Shown here in pieces: positions 7,253 to 16,100 of a DNA stretch of 25,667 nt. The notes beneath the pieces are model-generated. The model was not told the origin of the DNA, ran no database searches, and was given only the letters and a program-made list of their open reading frames with translations. Each line of letters starts with the position of its first letter. Position 1 is the stretch's first letter. Source of the stretch: a virus; IMG/VR virus record IMGVR_UViG_3300010885_000490, positions 1-25,667 of that record. The stretch is one strand, 5' to 3'. The position numbers were made by a program, and so were the translations under genes.

Positions 7253-8991
7253 CGCCCACCCCCACTTGTCAGATCAATGCGCATTTCGCCAATGCTCCAC
7301 TCGGCATCTTGAGTTGATGCAATCTTCATTCTGAAGTCACGCCCAGTCACCCTGGTATCGCAGTATCCATTGGATCGCGGATTGAACGGTCCAGAAGTGT
7401 ATTCCGTCCCCTCAGGCGTAAAGCTGCTGAAATAGGTCAACTGGGTGCTTGCATATCCATAGCCACTATCCGTGATCGTCTGCTTTACATGGGAAAGTGC
7501 AGATCCGTTGGCGACATTGATGCTGGATGTTTCTGCATAACGGCCAGTTGTTATAGGAACACCAGCAGCCGTCCATCCATTCTCTTGAAAGTACAACTCT
7601 CCAGAACTGTTGCCAGTAACGGGATATTGGAAGATCCCAGCACCTTGCGCAGCCGTCCGTTCCATTTCTCCGATAGACCACCAGCTTTCCGCATAGTTGT
7701 AACAGACATATCGATTTGGATTGCCCTGTCCAATTTCTGGATACCAAAACCAGACTTCAGGAAAGACACTGTTGTCAGATCCATGCGTGTAAAGGATGCC
7801 TGCATCAGGATCAATGTTGTCGAAGACAAACGATCCAACGTCGCAAGGCAATGGCTTCACGACGCCACCATCATAGAGCCAGAAACCTTCACGCCCCATC
7901 CAAATGCAGCGACCTGCAAATGTGGCAAACGATCTTGGGGCGATCAAGCCGCAGCCAAACCCAATGCGCTCAATCGAGTAGATATAAGGCAAGCCAATGT
8001 AGCGCATCAGCCATGCTTCATCCTCAGTCCAAATGAGCGTTCCTTCGCGGACAGCCGCACACATGATGATGCCACTGGAAGTATCAAGGTCGAGATAACC
8101 GGCTGTCACATTTGGATCTGAATAGTTCCAGTTTGTGTAGTCCTCGCTTGCAGACCATGCCACCCGTCGATTATTGCCTCCCGCACCAAGCAAAACAGCA
8201 TAACGCTCTGGAGTAACTACCACTGCACGGTTGTTCAGCGGAGGAAGATCACCAGCCGCAGATTGTGCAGTTCCACCTGTTCCAGAGGCACTAGTGCCTG
8301 TGTTGCTGTATGTAAATGAGGAATCAGTTGGAACCGTTGCAATAGTAAATGTCCCATTCATGGAGCTAATGCTGGTTCCTGCAATGGTAACGCTCTGACC
8401 AACAATAAACCCGTGATGGTGATCTGTGGTGATTGTCACGATGTTGGACGCCCTGACCGCAGTTGCGATGCTGTTGTATCCAACAGGATGCGCCTGGTCT
8501 TCGCCCTCACCATAATGAAGTAGGCGACCATCGCTTGATGCAACAGCCAGAACATCGCCACCCCAGTTATCAAACGTCCATGAAAATGCTGGGATAAAAT
8601 AGTTAGATTGAGGACGTGGATATGTGACATCAGTGTCATCACCATAAAGCAGCGCACCATAGTTCCATGCACCATATCCGCCAACAGTGCTGACATTTTC
8701 ACCGACAAACCCTGTAGGTGTTACATTTGTGTAGATAGCACCCTCAAGTGCATAAAGAGTATCTCCGCACCCAACCATTGTCAGATGCGTTCCTGCATTT
8801 GTTGTCCATGTGAACAATGCACGAGGCGTGCTTGCAAGAGACGTTGCCGTGATGCGCTGCCACCCGCCAACTGGAAGAAGTTTGTTGGATCGCCAACGTA
8901 TAAGATTGGCATCCCAATAACGCCCCTTCACCTGTAGAGGTGTGGCTGTTTTGACAACGCCTGCTGGGATGCTCAGTGGTGCAAGTGGCAT
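7249..8991 (-). CDS. P22 gp10-like tail/DNA-stabilisation protein with inserted domain
   Basis: This 580-residue protein starts with the pattern seen in phage stabilisation and tail-nozzle proteins: residues about 22-45 contain Gly-Arg-Tyr-Trp-Asp then Trp-Arg-x-Asn-Lys and Gly-Gly-Trp-Gln-Arg. Strand-rich repeats follow, such as Trp-Ser-Ala-Ser-Glu-Asp-Tyr and Tyr-x-Leu-Asp-Asp-style blades, consistent with a beta-propeller. These proteins extend the portal and adaptor and seal the packaged genome. Residues about 174-246 form a Thr/Ser/Gly-rich beta domain that looks inserted, after which the core pattern resumes with Asn-Asn-Arg-Ala-Val-Val-Val-Thr-Pro-Glu-Arg. The start is ATG with a weak AAAGG site. 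The family call is firm; the exact role (gp10-like or nozzle) less so. Confidence 0.75.
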   Translation of the reverse strand: MPLAPLSIPAGVVKTATPLQVKGRYWDANLIRWRSNKLLPVGGWQRITATSLASTPRALFTWTTNAGTHLTMVGCGDTLYALEGAIYTNVTPTGFVGENVSTVGGYGAWNYGALLYGDDTDVTYPRPQSNYFIPAFSWTFDNWGGDVLAVASSDGRLLHYGEGEDQAHPVGYNSIATAVRASNIVTITTDHHHGFIVGQSVTIAGTSISSMNGTFTIATVPTDSSFTYSNTGTSASGTGGTAQSAAGDLPPLNNRAVVVTPERYAVLLGAGGNNRRVAWSASEDYTNWNYSDPNVTAGYLDLDTSSGIIMCAAVREGTLIWTEDEAWLMRYIGLPYIYSIERIGFGCGLIAPRSFATFAGRCIWMGREGFWLYDGGVVKPLPCDVGSFVFDNIDPDAGILYTHGSDNSVFPEVWFWYPEIGQGNPNRYVCYNYAESWWSIGEMERTAAQGAGIFQYPVTGNSSGELYFQENGWTAAGVPITTGRYAETSSINVANGSALSHVKQTITDSGYGYASTQLTYFSSFTPEGTEYTSGPFNPRSNGYCDTRVTGRDFRMKIASTQDAEWSIGEMRIDLTSGGGR

Positions 8992-8994
8992 TGT

Positions 8995-9261
8995 TTATGC
9001 CTTTCTAATGTTAACAAGTCGGCTGTCAGCCTCTAGAGCAACAAACTCATGCGGGTAGTTGATAGGCCAGTCAACCACATTCCCGCACACTAGCACTCTT
9101 TCCCAGCCATCACCGTGCGCCCTGAATGATCCCTTAGCCACAATGGATATATGCACATCCGCCTCAGTGTGCGTGTGCATGGGCAGTACGTCATCAATCT
9201 CAGGGAAGTCGTAGACTGTCCCTTTGACTATGCCATATTCAATCTGGATCGTTTTCATCAT
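8995..9261 (-). CDS. Small cupin-like protein
   Basis: This 88-residue protein contains a short cupin pattern: a His-x-His pair at residues 29-31 region (MHTHTEADVH), then a strand Ile-Ser-Ile-Val-Ala-Lys-Gly-Ser, and later His-Glu-Phe-Val-Ala-Leu. This matches single-domain cupins that occur near tail-fibre genes in many aquatic phages. Cupins can be metal-dependent enzymes or simple binding scaffolds; nothing here decides. It starts one base after the TGA of the 81-residue gene and is followed by the gp10-like tail gene, so a virion-assembly or fibre-associated role is plausible. Two adjacent ATG codons are possible starts; the outer one is used. Confidence 0.65.
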   Translation of the reverse strand: MMKTIQIEYGIVKGTVYDFPEIDDVLPMHTHTEADVHISIVAKGSFRAHGDGWERVLVCGNVVDWPINYPHEFVALEADSRLVNIRKA

Positions 9262-9262
9262 G

Positions 9263-9508
9263 TCAGATTACCACAGGGTCCGTTGTGGCAACTGGCGCTT
9301 TTTCCGGGGGTGGAACGTAGGGGGAAATTGCACCCCAGACACCATCAATGCAGGACTTATAAATTGCGCGGCCATGTTCCTCAACATCATTGATTGACGC
9401 TGTAAATGGCAATTCCTGCGCGACCGTATCAAACTTTATGACGCAGTCTACCGTACTCCCGTCTTCGCTGGAGTAGATAAGATTTTTGACATATTCAACA
9501 TTTGACAT
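9263..9508 (-). CDS. Small protein after the tail fibre, unknown function
   Basis: This 81-residue protein is acidic, with a beta-rich N-terminal part and a Pro-rich C-terminus (Pro-Pro-Pro-Glu-Lys-Ala-Pro). It has no signal peptide or membrane segment. It starts after a TAAGGAG sequence in which the upstream tail-fibre TAA stop forms part of a strong Shine-Dalgarno site. Position directly behind the tail fibre is where small fibre-assembly proteins are often encoded, but no specific chaperone motif is recognised. The function is unknown. Confidence 0.65.
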   Translation of the reverse strand: MSNVEYVKNLIYSSEDGSTVDCVIKFDTVAQELPFTASINDVEEHGRAIYKSCIDGVWGAISPYVPPPEKAPVATTDPVVI

Positions 9509-9518
9509 GTTTTTCTCC

Positions 9519-10478
9519 TTAAGCGATTCTGATCCATACAGAAATGGTGTGTATCACGCCACATGCAGGATCATATTCAATGGCACCATTCAGCTGCCAA
9601 GTTCCTGACGGTGAAGTTGCGCTAACGTAATAACCACCGCCGATGCCCGCATATTTTAAGTTTGACCCTGCAGAGGTAAATCCCGGCCCATATGTTCCGC
9701 CAGTGCCCTGATAAATCAAGAAAGCGTATGTACCAACTGCACCTACAGTTGTGACGAGTGAGATAGTCCCGCTGGTTGTGATGGTCCCGCCCGTCAATCC
9801 TGTTCCGGTGGCAACGGAAGTAACCGTTCCACCAGATGAATATGGAGCCACACTATTCCATGTGGTTCCATTGCTAGTCAGAATGTTTCCAGCGGTCCCT
9901 GGCGCCACAACCTGAACAGCGCTAGTCCCATTACCAAGTAAAACATTGTTGGCAGTTAACGTAGTAGCACCCGTGCCACCAGCCGCCACCGGCAAAGTTC
10001 CAGCAGTCATCGCAGACGATGACGTTGAATACAGCGCATTATTTGCCGCCGTCAGAGTTGCAAGGCCGGTTCCTCCATTTCCAACAACAAGAGTTCCTGT
10101 AACTCCTGTTGTAAGAGGCAATCCAGTAACATTGGTCATAACGCCAGATGCAGGCGTCCCAAGAGCAGGTGTTGTCATTGTCGGACTATTGATAGTCGGA
10201 TTGGTCAGCGTCTTATTAGTAAGCGTCTGCGTCCCTGTCAGTGTCACGTAACTAGAAAATGTAGATCCAGATAATGTACCTGAAACACTCAGTGTCCCGG
10301 CAACTGACAGGGTTTTACCAGCGCCAACATTTAATCCAACAGACGTTCCGGTTCCAGCAGCCGCAAAGAGAGCGTCAAGCGTATCCAAATCAGTATTGAG
10401 CTTGGTTCCCCATGTATCCTGTGACGCGCCAACCTGTGGCTTTGTCATGTTCAGATTGGCAGTAAATGTGTCAGCCAT
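9519..10478 (-). CDS. Tail fibre protein
   Basis: This 319-residue protein has a typical phage tail-fibre arrangement. Residues 1-35 carry the Asn-Leu-x-x-Thr-Lys-Pro...Gly-Ala...Asp-Thr-Trp-Gly-x-Lys-Leu-Asn N-terminal pattern that attaches many fibres to the tail. The middle has Leu-Thr-Asn-Lys-Thr-Leu-Thr-Asn-Pro and [17 protein letters not shown] repeats followed by GNGGTG and AGGTGATT turns, as in fibrous collar regions. The C-terminal about 80 residues are a compact beta domain, rich in Gly, Tyr and Trp, ending in a Trp-Ile-Arg-Ile strand, likely receptor binding. The ATG follows an AGGGGAT site overlapping the TAG of the preceding gene. Host-receptor recognition is a family-level inference. 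Confidence 0.85.
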   Translation of the reverse strand: MADTFTANLNMTKPQVGASQDTWGTKLNTDLDTLDALFAAAGTGTSVGLNVGAGKTLSVAGTLSVSGTLSGSTFSSYVTLTGTQTLTNKTLTNPTINSPTMTTPALGTPASGVMTNVTGLPLTTGVTGTLVVGNGGTGLATLTAANNALYSTSSSAMTAGTLPVAAGGTGATTLTANNVLLGNGTSAVQVVAPGTAGNILTSNGTTWNSVAPYSSGGTVTSVATGTGLTGGTITTSGTISLVTTVGAVGTYAFLIYQGTGGTYGPGFTSAGSNLKYAGIGGGYYVSATSPSGTWQLNGAIEYDPACGVIHTISVWIRIA

Positions 10479-10488
10479 CGCTTATCCC

Positions 10489-11355
10489 CTAAGCTGCAAT
10501 GTTCCAGGTTGAAGACAGCACTGGTTGAACTGTCCATGTATCTGATGCAACGGGTTGAACCGTCCAAGTGTCATCTGCAACAGGTTGCGTATGCCACGAG
10601 ATGTCTTTGCCCTCTGCAAAGGCGGTGCTAGTTCCAGCAGCAGACCCTGCCATAAATGCTGTGGCGCGGAAAACACCAGAGACAGAACAGGTTCCTTCAG
10701 CCAGTCCATTTGCAGCGTTTGTACTCCGCAAGACACCTGAAACTGTGCAAGTTCCAGCAGCAGATCCAACCGCAGCACGGATCAGAACGCCAACTGCACT
10801 AACTGTAGACGTTCCAGACGCAGAACCAACCGAGCTGATTATTCCCGTGGCGGTCGCAGTAGCTACTGATGTTCCAGTAGCAGTACCAACCATAGATGCT
10901 GTTGCAGTTGCCGTTCCGTTGACAGTCGATGTTCCAATAGCGTTGCCAACCACAGACACTATTGCAATGGACGTTCCATTAACCGTTGAGGTTCCTGCTG
11001 CGCTTCCTACGCCAGCAACCAAACGTAATGCAAACCCAACTCCTGAAACAGTTGATGTTCCAACTGCACTGCCTGCACCTGCAACAAACCGTAATGTTTG
11101 CCCAACTCCAGTAACACTGGATGTTCCAACTGCGTTTCCAGCGCGTGAAACAATGCCAGCTGCAAACCCAACACCAGAAACGGTTGATGTTCCAACCGCG
11201 CTACCAACCGCTTCAGATATTTTTGCTCCAACCGCAGAAGCAGTGCTAGTACCAGTAGCAAATCCAACAGCATCACCAGTCGGGAGAACAACCAAAGACC
11301 CACCCGCGATTGGGTAGGATGCTATTGGTAATGATGCGATCCCGTATTTTGCCAT
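10489..11355 (-). CDS. Short-repeat fibre-like protein with C-terminal Trp repeats
   Basis: This 288-residue protein consists mainly of about eleven tandem repeats of 20-22 residues starting near residue 31 and ending near 247, with consensus G-S-A-x-G-T-S-T-V-S-G followed by hydrophobic residues. The final 32 residues hold three 10-residue repeats with consensus QPVxSDTWTV. There is no signal peptide, enzymatic motif or clear membrane segment. Such Gly/Ser/Thr repeats suggest a repetitive beta structure, perhaps a solenoid shaft. It lies between the endolysin and tail-fibre genes, so it is probably a fibre or virion decoration. The ribosome site before the ATG is weak (GCAGGC). I do not recognise a named family. 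Confidence 0.75.
   Translation of the reverse strand: MAKYGIASLPIASYPIAGGSLVVLPTGDAVGFATGTSTASAVGAKISEAVGSAVGTSTVSGVGFAAGIVSRAGNAVGTSSVTGVGQTLRFVAGAGSAVGTSTVSGVGFALRLVAGVGSAAGTSTVNGTSIAIVSVVGNAIGTSTVNGTATATASMVGTATGTSVATATATGIISSVGSASGTSTVSAVGVLIRAAVGSAAGTCTVSGVLRSTNAANGLAEGTCSVSGVFRATAFMAGSAAGTSTAFAEGKDISWHTQPVADDTWTVQPVASDTWTVQPVLSSTWNIAA
10615..11265 (-). repeat. Tandem 60-66-base repeats encoding the G-x-A-x-G-T-S-T motif
   Basis: Eleven units start at residues 31, 51, 73, 95, 117, 137, 157, 177, 197, 217 and 237 of the 288-residue protein, so units are 20 residues except the second to fourth, which are 22. At the DNA level several units are near-identical, for example the recurring plus-strand stretch gttccaactgc and its close variants between about 11046 and 11205. 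The array has probably grown by unequal crossing-over or slippage. Confidence 0.85.
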
Positions 11356-11379
11356 TGGACGCCTGCTTGCCGTGTTAGA

Positions 11380-11892
11380 TCATTCTACCATAGAGGCTCC
11401 AGTTTCCGCTACAGCATCAACCCTAGCCTCCCATCCACGGCCAAATGTGGCAAAGTTGGAAAGTGATTTTAGAAACTCCAAGCGTTTGTCACAAAGTGAG
11501 TTAACAACATCTGCTGGATTTAGAGCGCAGATAGCACTGATTGATTTCTGGCCTATGGCGCCATCGTCAGCAACACCAGCAATCCGCTGCAAGAACTTGG
11601 CAGATCGGCCAACTCCGCTGTTCACCGCAAAATCATAGGCTGCATAATCCACCCCAGACGGAAGATCATCGCAGCGCATCTTGTCCCAGTACATGGCCTT
11701 GTAGAACGGCTTAACTGCTTCTGGCGTCAGAGCGCGCATTTCCACCTCTGTCACATCCCGGTTCAAATATGCCTGCCAAGCAGATCGAGTGACGCCCAGA
11801 TTGGTCATTCCACCTGGGTCTTTTGGATGGTTCACAAACCCGCCTTCATGCTTCAACACCATCTTGAAGCAATCATCCCAATTCTCTTTCAT
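11380..11892 (-). CDS. Endolysin, glycosyl hydrolase family 108 muramidase
   Basis: This 170-residue protein has the GH108 signature at residues about 14-35: Lys-His-Glu-Gly-Gly-Phe, then Asp-Pro-Gly-Gly-Met-Thr-Asn-x-Gly-Val-Thr. Glu16 is the expected catalytic residue. A Tyr-Trp pair (68-69) and the second region at about 83-103 (Tyr-Asp-Phe-Ala-Val-Asn-Ser-Gly) match the C-terminal peptidoglycan-binding part (PG_binding_3) usual for this family, and 170-190 residues is the usual length. It cleaves the glycan strands of peptidoglycan to lyse the cell. There is no signal peptide, so it needs the holin encoded just upstream, whose stop overlaps this ATG by four bases. Confidence is high. Confidence 0.9.
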   Translation of the reverse strand: MKENWDDCFKMVLKHEGGFVNHPKDPGGMTNLGVTRSAWQAYLNRDVTEVEMRALTPEAVKPFYKAMYWDKMRCDDLPSGVDYAAYDFAVNSGVGRSAKFLQRIAGVADDGAIGQKSISAICALNPADVVNSLCDKRLEFLKSLSNFATFGRGWEARVDAVAETGASMVE

Positions 11893-12413
11893 TTGCCGTC
11901 CCTCGCGGTAAGAGCATCCGTTTTAGCTTTCGACCCAAGACTGGAGCCATAATAGAACTGCGTCACGCCAGTCCATGAAGTGCTGAGAGACCCCAGCATC
12001 ATCAAGATGACTTCAGTTCCTGTCTTCGGAATCCCGAACACCAAAATGTAAACCAGCGCACCGAAGAACCCAAACGTGATGATGAAGGCCAGTGCCTTCG
12101 GGGTCCAGTCTTTGGTCTCGCGCTGCATCTGCCGTGCGCTGTTGCGATCACCGGCGGCGATGCGCTCAAGATCAATGTCCAGCTCTTTCATATGCGCTTT
12201 GAAGTCAGCATCGATCTTCTTCAGTGCCACAAGCTGGTCTGGCGATGCTGAAGCCATTGCTGTCTTCACCTCATCTTCAGAGCCGTTTTCATGGCCCAAT
12301 AGCACGTTGGATAGCGTCTTGACGGCAATGCCAGCCAGCGGCCCACCCAGAGCCGTAGCGATGGTAGGAGCGATCTGACCAAGCAGCGGTCCAAACTGAT
12401 CCAGTATGCTCAT
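11889..12413 (-). CDS. Holin, three-helix GTA type
   Basis: This 174-residue protein begins with a hydrophobic helix (about 10-38, PLLGQIAPTIATALGGPLAG region), followed by a charged soluble stretch with a Gly-Asp-Arg-Asn-Ser-Ala-Arg motif (88-94) and two membrane segments, about 107-128 and 134-152. This arrangement matches the holin family with three transmembrane segments found in gene transfer agents and phages of Alphaproteobacteria. The holin forms holes that let the neighbouring endolysin reach the cell wall. The adjacent endolysin supports it. Its ATG follows TAGGGGT, where the previous gene's TAG stop lies in the ribosome site. Confidence 0.8.
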   Translation of the reverse strand: MSILDQFGPLLGQIAPTIATALGGPLAGIAVKTLSNVLLGHENGSEDEVKTAMASASPDQLVALKKIDADFKAHMKELDIDLERIAAGDRNSARQMQRETKDWTPKALAFIITFGFFGALVYILVFGIPKTGTEVILMMLGSLSTSWTGVTQFYYGSSLGSKAKTDALTARDGK

Positions 12414-12422
12414 GTTAGACCC

Positions 12423-12890
12423 CTATCTGTGGAAAGCTGCAATCGCAAGAAGGGAAAATATAGCGGCAACCGTCAGGAACAAAATGATAACAACGCTCCA
12501 TTGAGCAATGTTGTCCATCAGTTCCGCCTGTTCATTTTCAGCCTGAATTTGCGCTGCTTTGATGTCTTTCTTGATCTTGGTTGTAGCTGCTACAACCTCA
12601 TCCCAAGCTGCTAGTCCAAACTCGCCAACGAAATGGTTCTTCAGATCGGCCATCATCTGGTCAGCTTCAGCCTTTGCGGCATAGGCTTCCATTGCCATCT
12701 GTTCTGCTGTTTTACCTGATAGCAAGCTGCCGTGATGCGGTTCTGCGGCAATGCGCGTCAGATGCGCAACACTATCAAACAGGGAACTGACATCCTTCGC
12801 CATTCCCTGAATTTCTTTGCCCACAGCAATGCCGCCCTTGATGGCTTCATAGCTGGCCTTTGCAATGGCTAGGATCGTGATCGGGTCCAT
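12423..12890 (-). CDS. Membrane-anchored small protein of the lysis region
   Basis: This 155-residue protein has an N-terminal hydrophobic/Gly-rich helix (about 5-27), a long charged helical middle with coiled-coil character including Lys/Glu-rich stretches (about 60-120), and a clear C-terminal membrane segment (about 131-152) followed by a short His-Arg tail. Proteins with this shape and Met-Asp-Pro start are common in aquatic phages but without defined function. Being one base away from the preceding 76-residue gene and 9 bases before the holin, it may belong to the lysis machinery, perhaps as a spanin-like or holin-accessory protein. No lipobox or Rz-type pairing was recognised, so this remains a guess. 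Confidence 0.65.
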   Translation of the reverse strand: MDPITILAIAKASYEAIKGGIAVGKEIQGMAKDVSSLFDSVAHLTRIAAEPHHGSLLSGKTAEQMAMEAYAAKAEADQMMADLKNHFVGEFGLAAWDEVVAATTKIKKDIKAAQIQAENEQAELMDNIAQWSVVIILFLTVAAIFSLLAIAAFHR

Positions 12891-13120
12891 TACTTGTCAG
12901 CCTTCCCATCCAGTTTGTCGTAGATGCGCTTGAACATGCTTTCAATGTGATCCATGCGCTTGTCTAGGTCATCCTTGCGGACATAGTTTATCGGAAGATC
13001 GACTTCAATCTTATGAAGATCTGATTTCAAAACTTGCACGGCTTCCCATAATATCCTGGCAAACCAGCCAGACGTGGCAAGCACGGCTCCAAAGATCATG
13101 TTGATGGTTGACTGGTCCAC
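12890..13120 (-). CDS. Small membrane protein with coiled-coil tail
   Basis: This 76-residue protein has a single N-terminal membrane segment at about 7-28 and a charged helical tail containing Asn-Tyr-Val-Arg-Lys-Asp-Asp and ending in Asp-Gly-Lys-Ala-Asp-Lys. It starts with GTG (13118-13120), supported by AGAGGGA a few bases upstream. It overlaps the next gene by one base (TAATG). Similar short TM-plus-coiled-coil proteins with the Val-Arg-Lys-Asp-Asp motif sit near phage lysis genes, often unannotated. A role in lysis or in membrane association of the virion is possible but not shown. Confidence 0.65.
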   Translation of the reverse strand: MDQSTINMIFGAVLATSGWFARILWEAVQVLKSDLHKIEVDLPINYVRKDDLDKRMDHIESMFKRIYDKLDGKADK

Positions 13121-13143
13121 TTTGAATCCCTCTTGCTTGCATT

Positions 13144-16100
13144 TCAGAACATGCGGAAGAAATTACCAATTCTAGGAGCCGCCGTGAAGATCCAGCCTAA
13201 TGTTCCACCATTCGTAGAGTTGGCACCAGCATACCATGTCGACGCAGTTGCATATGCTTTGATATTGTTAACTGCTAGGTAATTTGAGTCTATGGCTCCT
13301 GCTGTAATTAGCGTGGCAGGTGAAGCTGCGGATGTTCCTTGGATGGTTAGCAAATTGCCTGCGGTTCCTGCTGCGGTGAATTGCGAAACGGTTGTGCTGG
13401 TGGCGGCAAAGTTGATTGTTGCCGCGCCGGTCGCGCCATAGGTGTTGGTGATGTTTCCAAAAGTGTTGTTGCCGGTGATGTTGAGCTGCCCCGCACCGCC
13501 CTGATCCAACGTGATGTTGGCGTAAACAATACCGCCCCCGGCAAAGGTTTTGGTGGAGGCGCTGGTCAGTTTGATGGTTCCAGATCCGGTTACGGTAAGA
13601 TTGGTGGCGGTCGTTGCGTTCCACCCCGGCGTTCCAGACAATGTCCAAGTTCCAGTTCCAATAGCGACGGTTCTCACGTTTGAGTTAGAAGTGTTAAAAA
13701 ACACCGCGCTTACGTTGTAATTAACGGCGTTAAATGTGCCCGCAGTTAATATAACACCGTTGGCGCTAGTGCTGTTCATAGCATCCGCCAAAGTTACGGA
13801 CCCGCTAGGTGAATTGATTACAATTGGTTGCGTAAATGCTGGCGCGCCCGCACTTGTAATGGTTTGAGTTCCGCGCCCAGCAAATGTGATTGTGCCAGTC
13901 CCAGTGATTGATGTAATACCTGACCCATTGATCCAGTTGCCGTAGATTGTAGGCGGCGTCGAGCCAGTTGCTAATATCATTGTATTGGTCGTGCGGCCCG
14001 ACATATTAATAGTGCCGATATTATAACCGGTGTTTCCACCATTTATGGTGATGGTTGCGCCAGAATTAAGGCCGGTGGACTCAATCCATGCCGTATCTTG
14101 CGCCAATGGAAAATTGTTAATGGCGGGAGTTCCGCCGCTAGTCGTTGCCCATGAAGCTACGCCACCCCAGTTGCCACCAGCAGCAAGGTTCCAGTATTTG
14201 TTGACGCCAACGGGGAACGTTATGCCGCTATTGCCCTTGCAATCACCAAAGCGTGTGCCGCTGATAGGTGCGGCAGCGCCAGCAATGATAATGTCACAAA
14301 AATCAACATCAGCAGATCCTGCGGCAAATGTTCCAACTGTAAAAGTGCGCGGCGTTCCAATGGTATCAGACGAAATAAAATTGCGCATTGAGGCATCAGT
14401 CCCCGCAGAAATTGTAAGTGTGCCCGTAATAGTTTGATTGCCGCTAAAAGAAAAATTGCGAACACCAATGTTTATATAGCCAGCAATAGATAGATTAACA
14501 AAAGTGTTTGACCCAGTTATTGAAAGACCTGATGCTGTAGTTGACGTAATATTAAATGTTCCATATGAAAGCCCACCAAAACTTAATGTTCCGGTGGTAA
14601 GATTGCAATTAATAGTTGAAGATCCGGCACTAAAAGTTAAGTTTGTTGTTGTTGTAAAAGTAAATGCGGCGGTAGTGGTTACAGTGCTGGTGCCAAAAGT
14701 AATTGATCGCGTATTTGCATTGCTTGACGATAAGCTTGTGCAAGACAACGCAAAATTTGCGGTATCAAAAGATCCATTTGTAACTGTAAACGCGCCGCCA
14801 AATGTAGTTGCAAAACCAAGCGCCCACCCACATCCAACACCATTGACAGTCACGGCAGACGCCAGCGCCACACCATTTGTCGTAAACGTCTTGCCCGTTG
14901 CAGATCCGGTCAATGTAATTGCACCCGTATAGGTGCGCGTCATTCCGGTTGCAGGAAGCGTCACGTTGCCATGAATAGCCAGCGGTGCTGTGCCTGCAAA
15001 GGTAAGATTTCCAGTTGCTGGCCCTGCAATCGTCAGTGAGGCACAGCGCAACTGTGTTGCTGTGCAGGTGACGGTGTAGGCGGTGGCGTTAGAAACCGAG
15101 TCAAAAACGACATTGTCGGCAGATGTCGGAACAGATGCGGGACGAACGTCGCCGACACTTGATGACCAATTAGTTGTTGTTGTAGCGTCCCATGTGCCAT
15201 TACCGCCACGCCACCAACGTGTAACAGCCGCAGGCGCAGCAGTGAGAATGACGCCAGTGCCTGTACCAGTGCTGTTTGCGCCAGCGTAGAACTCGCCGGG
15301 CGAGGTTGTGCTGATAGCGGTTGTGCCCATCGCAAGGTAGTCTACGCCAGACACGCGAGCGCCTGCGATGGTCAGCGTGGCGGTGCCGGTGACGGTGACT
15401 ACGTTGCCAACGGTGCCGGTGATGGTCCATGCGCCAACTGTCTGTGTGGTAGTGCTCAACGCAATCGTGTGAGCAACAGTTTTGGTTGAAGCGAGTTCTG
15501 TAAATTGGTTGTTGCCACTGATGGTCAGTGTCGATGTGCCAGTTGCGCCGCCAATGGTCAGTTTATTGTACGACAATCCGTTTCCATCAAAAGACCTAGC
15601 AGAAGTAGCCGTGTTGGTGAGCAATATGTTGGCGGTGCCTTTTTGAAGCGTAAAACCTGAAGCACTCACGAGCCAAACACTACTACCTGTAGTTGTTAAA
15701 GACCACAAGCCGGAACCCATTTTAAGTATTGAAGAAGCGCCAGTTAACGCAATGGTAATAAAAGACCCAAGCGATACGTTAAACGTAACTGCGTCAAAAG
15801 TTCCATTGTAAAATGAAAATTGACCCGTCACCGAAAGCGCATCGCCTAACTGGAGTGTACCCGCACCGCAAGTTACAGAAAAGCTGTTAGGAAACGTTTT
15901 TCCGTTAGATGTGATTGTTTGTGTAGTCCGACCAAAAAAATTCATGGTTGAACTGGAACCGGACATTGTAAGTCCAGAACCGGAAGTCCAATTTTCGTGG
16001 ATATTTAAGCCAAAAGTAGCAAAGGAAAGCGTCATAGCGGTGGAGCGCGGGGACGCGTCAAACGATCCAATGTTCCATTGTGTGTCAACAGTAAGTGTTG

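Noticed and set aside
10568-11317. 249-codon plus-strand open frame
   Set aside because: It is antisense to the tandem-repeat gene; its repeated Val/Pro/Asp pattern simply mirrors the repeat DNA.
10489-11355. CRISPR-like array suggested by regular DNA repeats
   Set aside because: The periodicity is a multiple of three, stays in one open frame, and there are no unique spacers between identical repeats.
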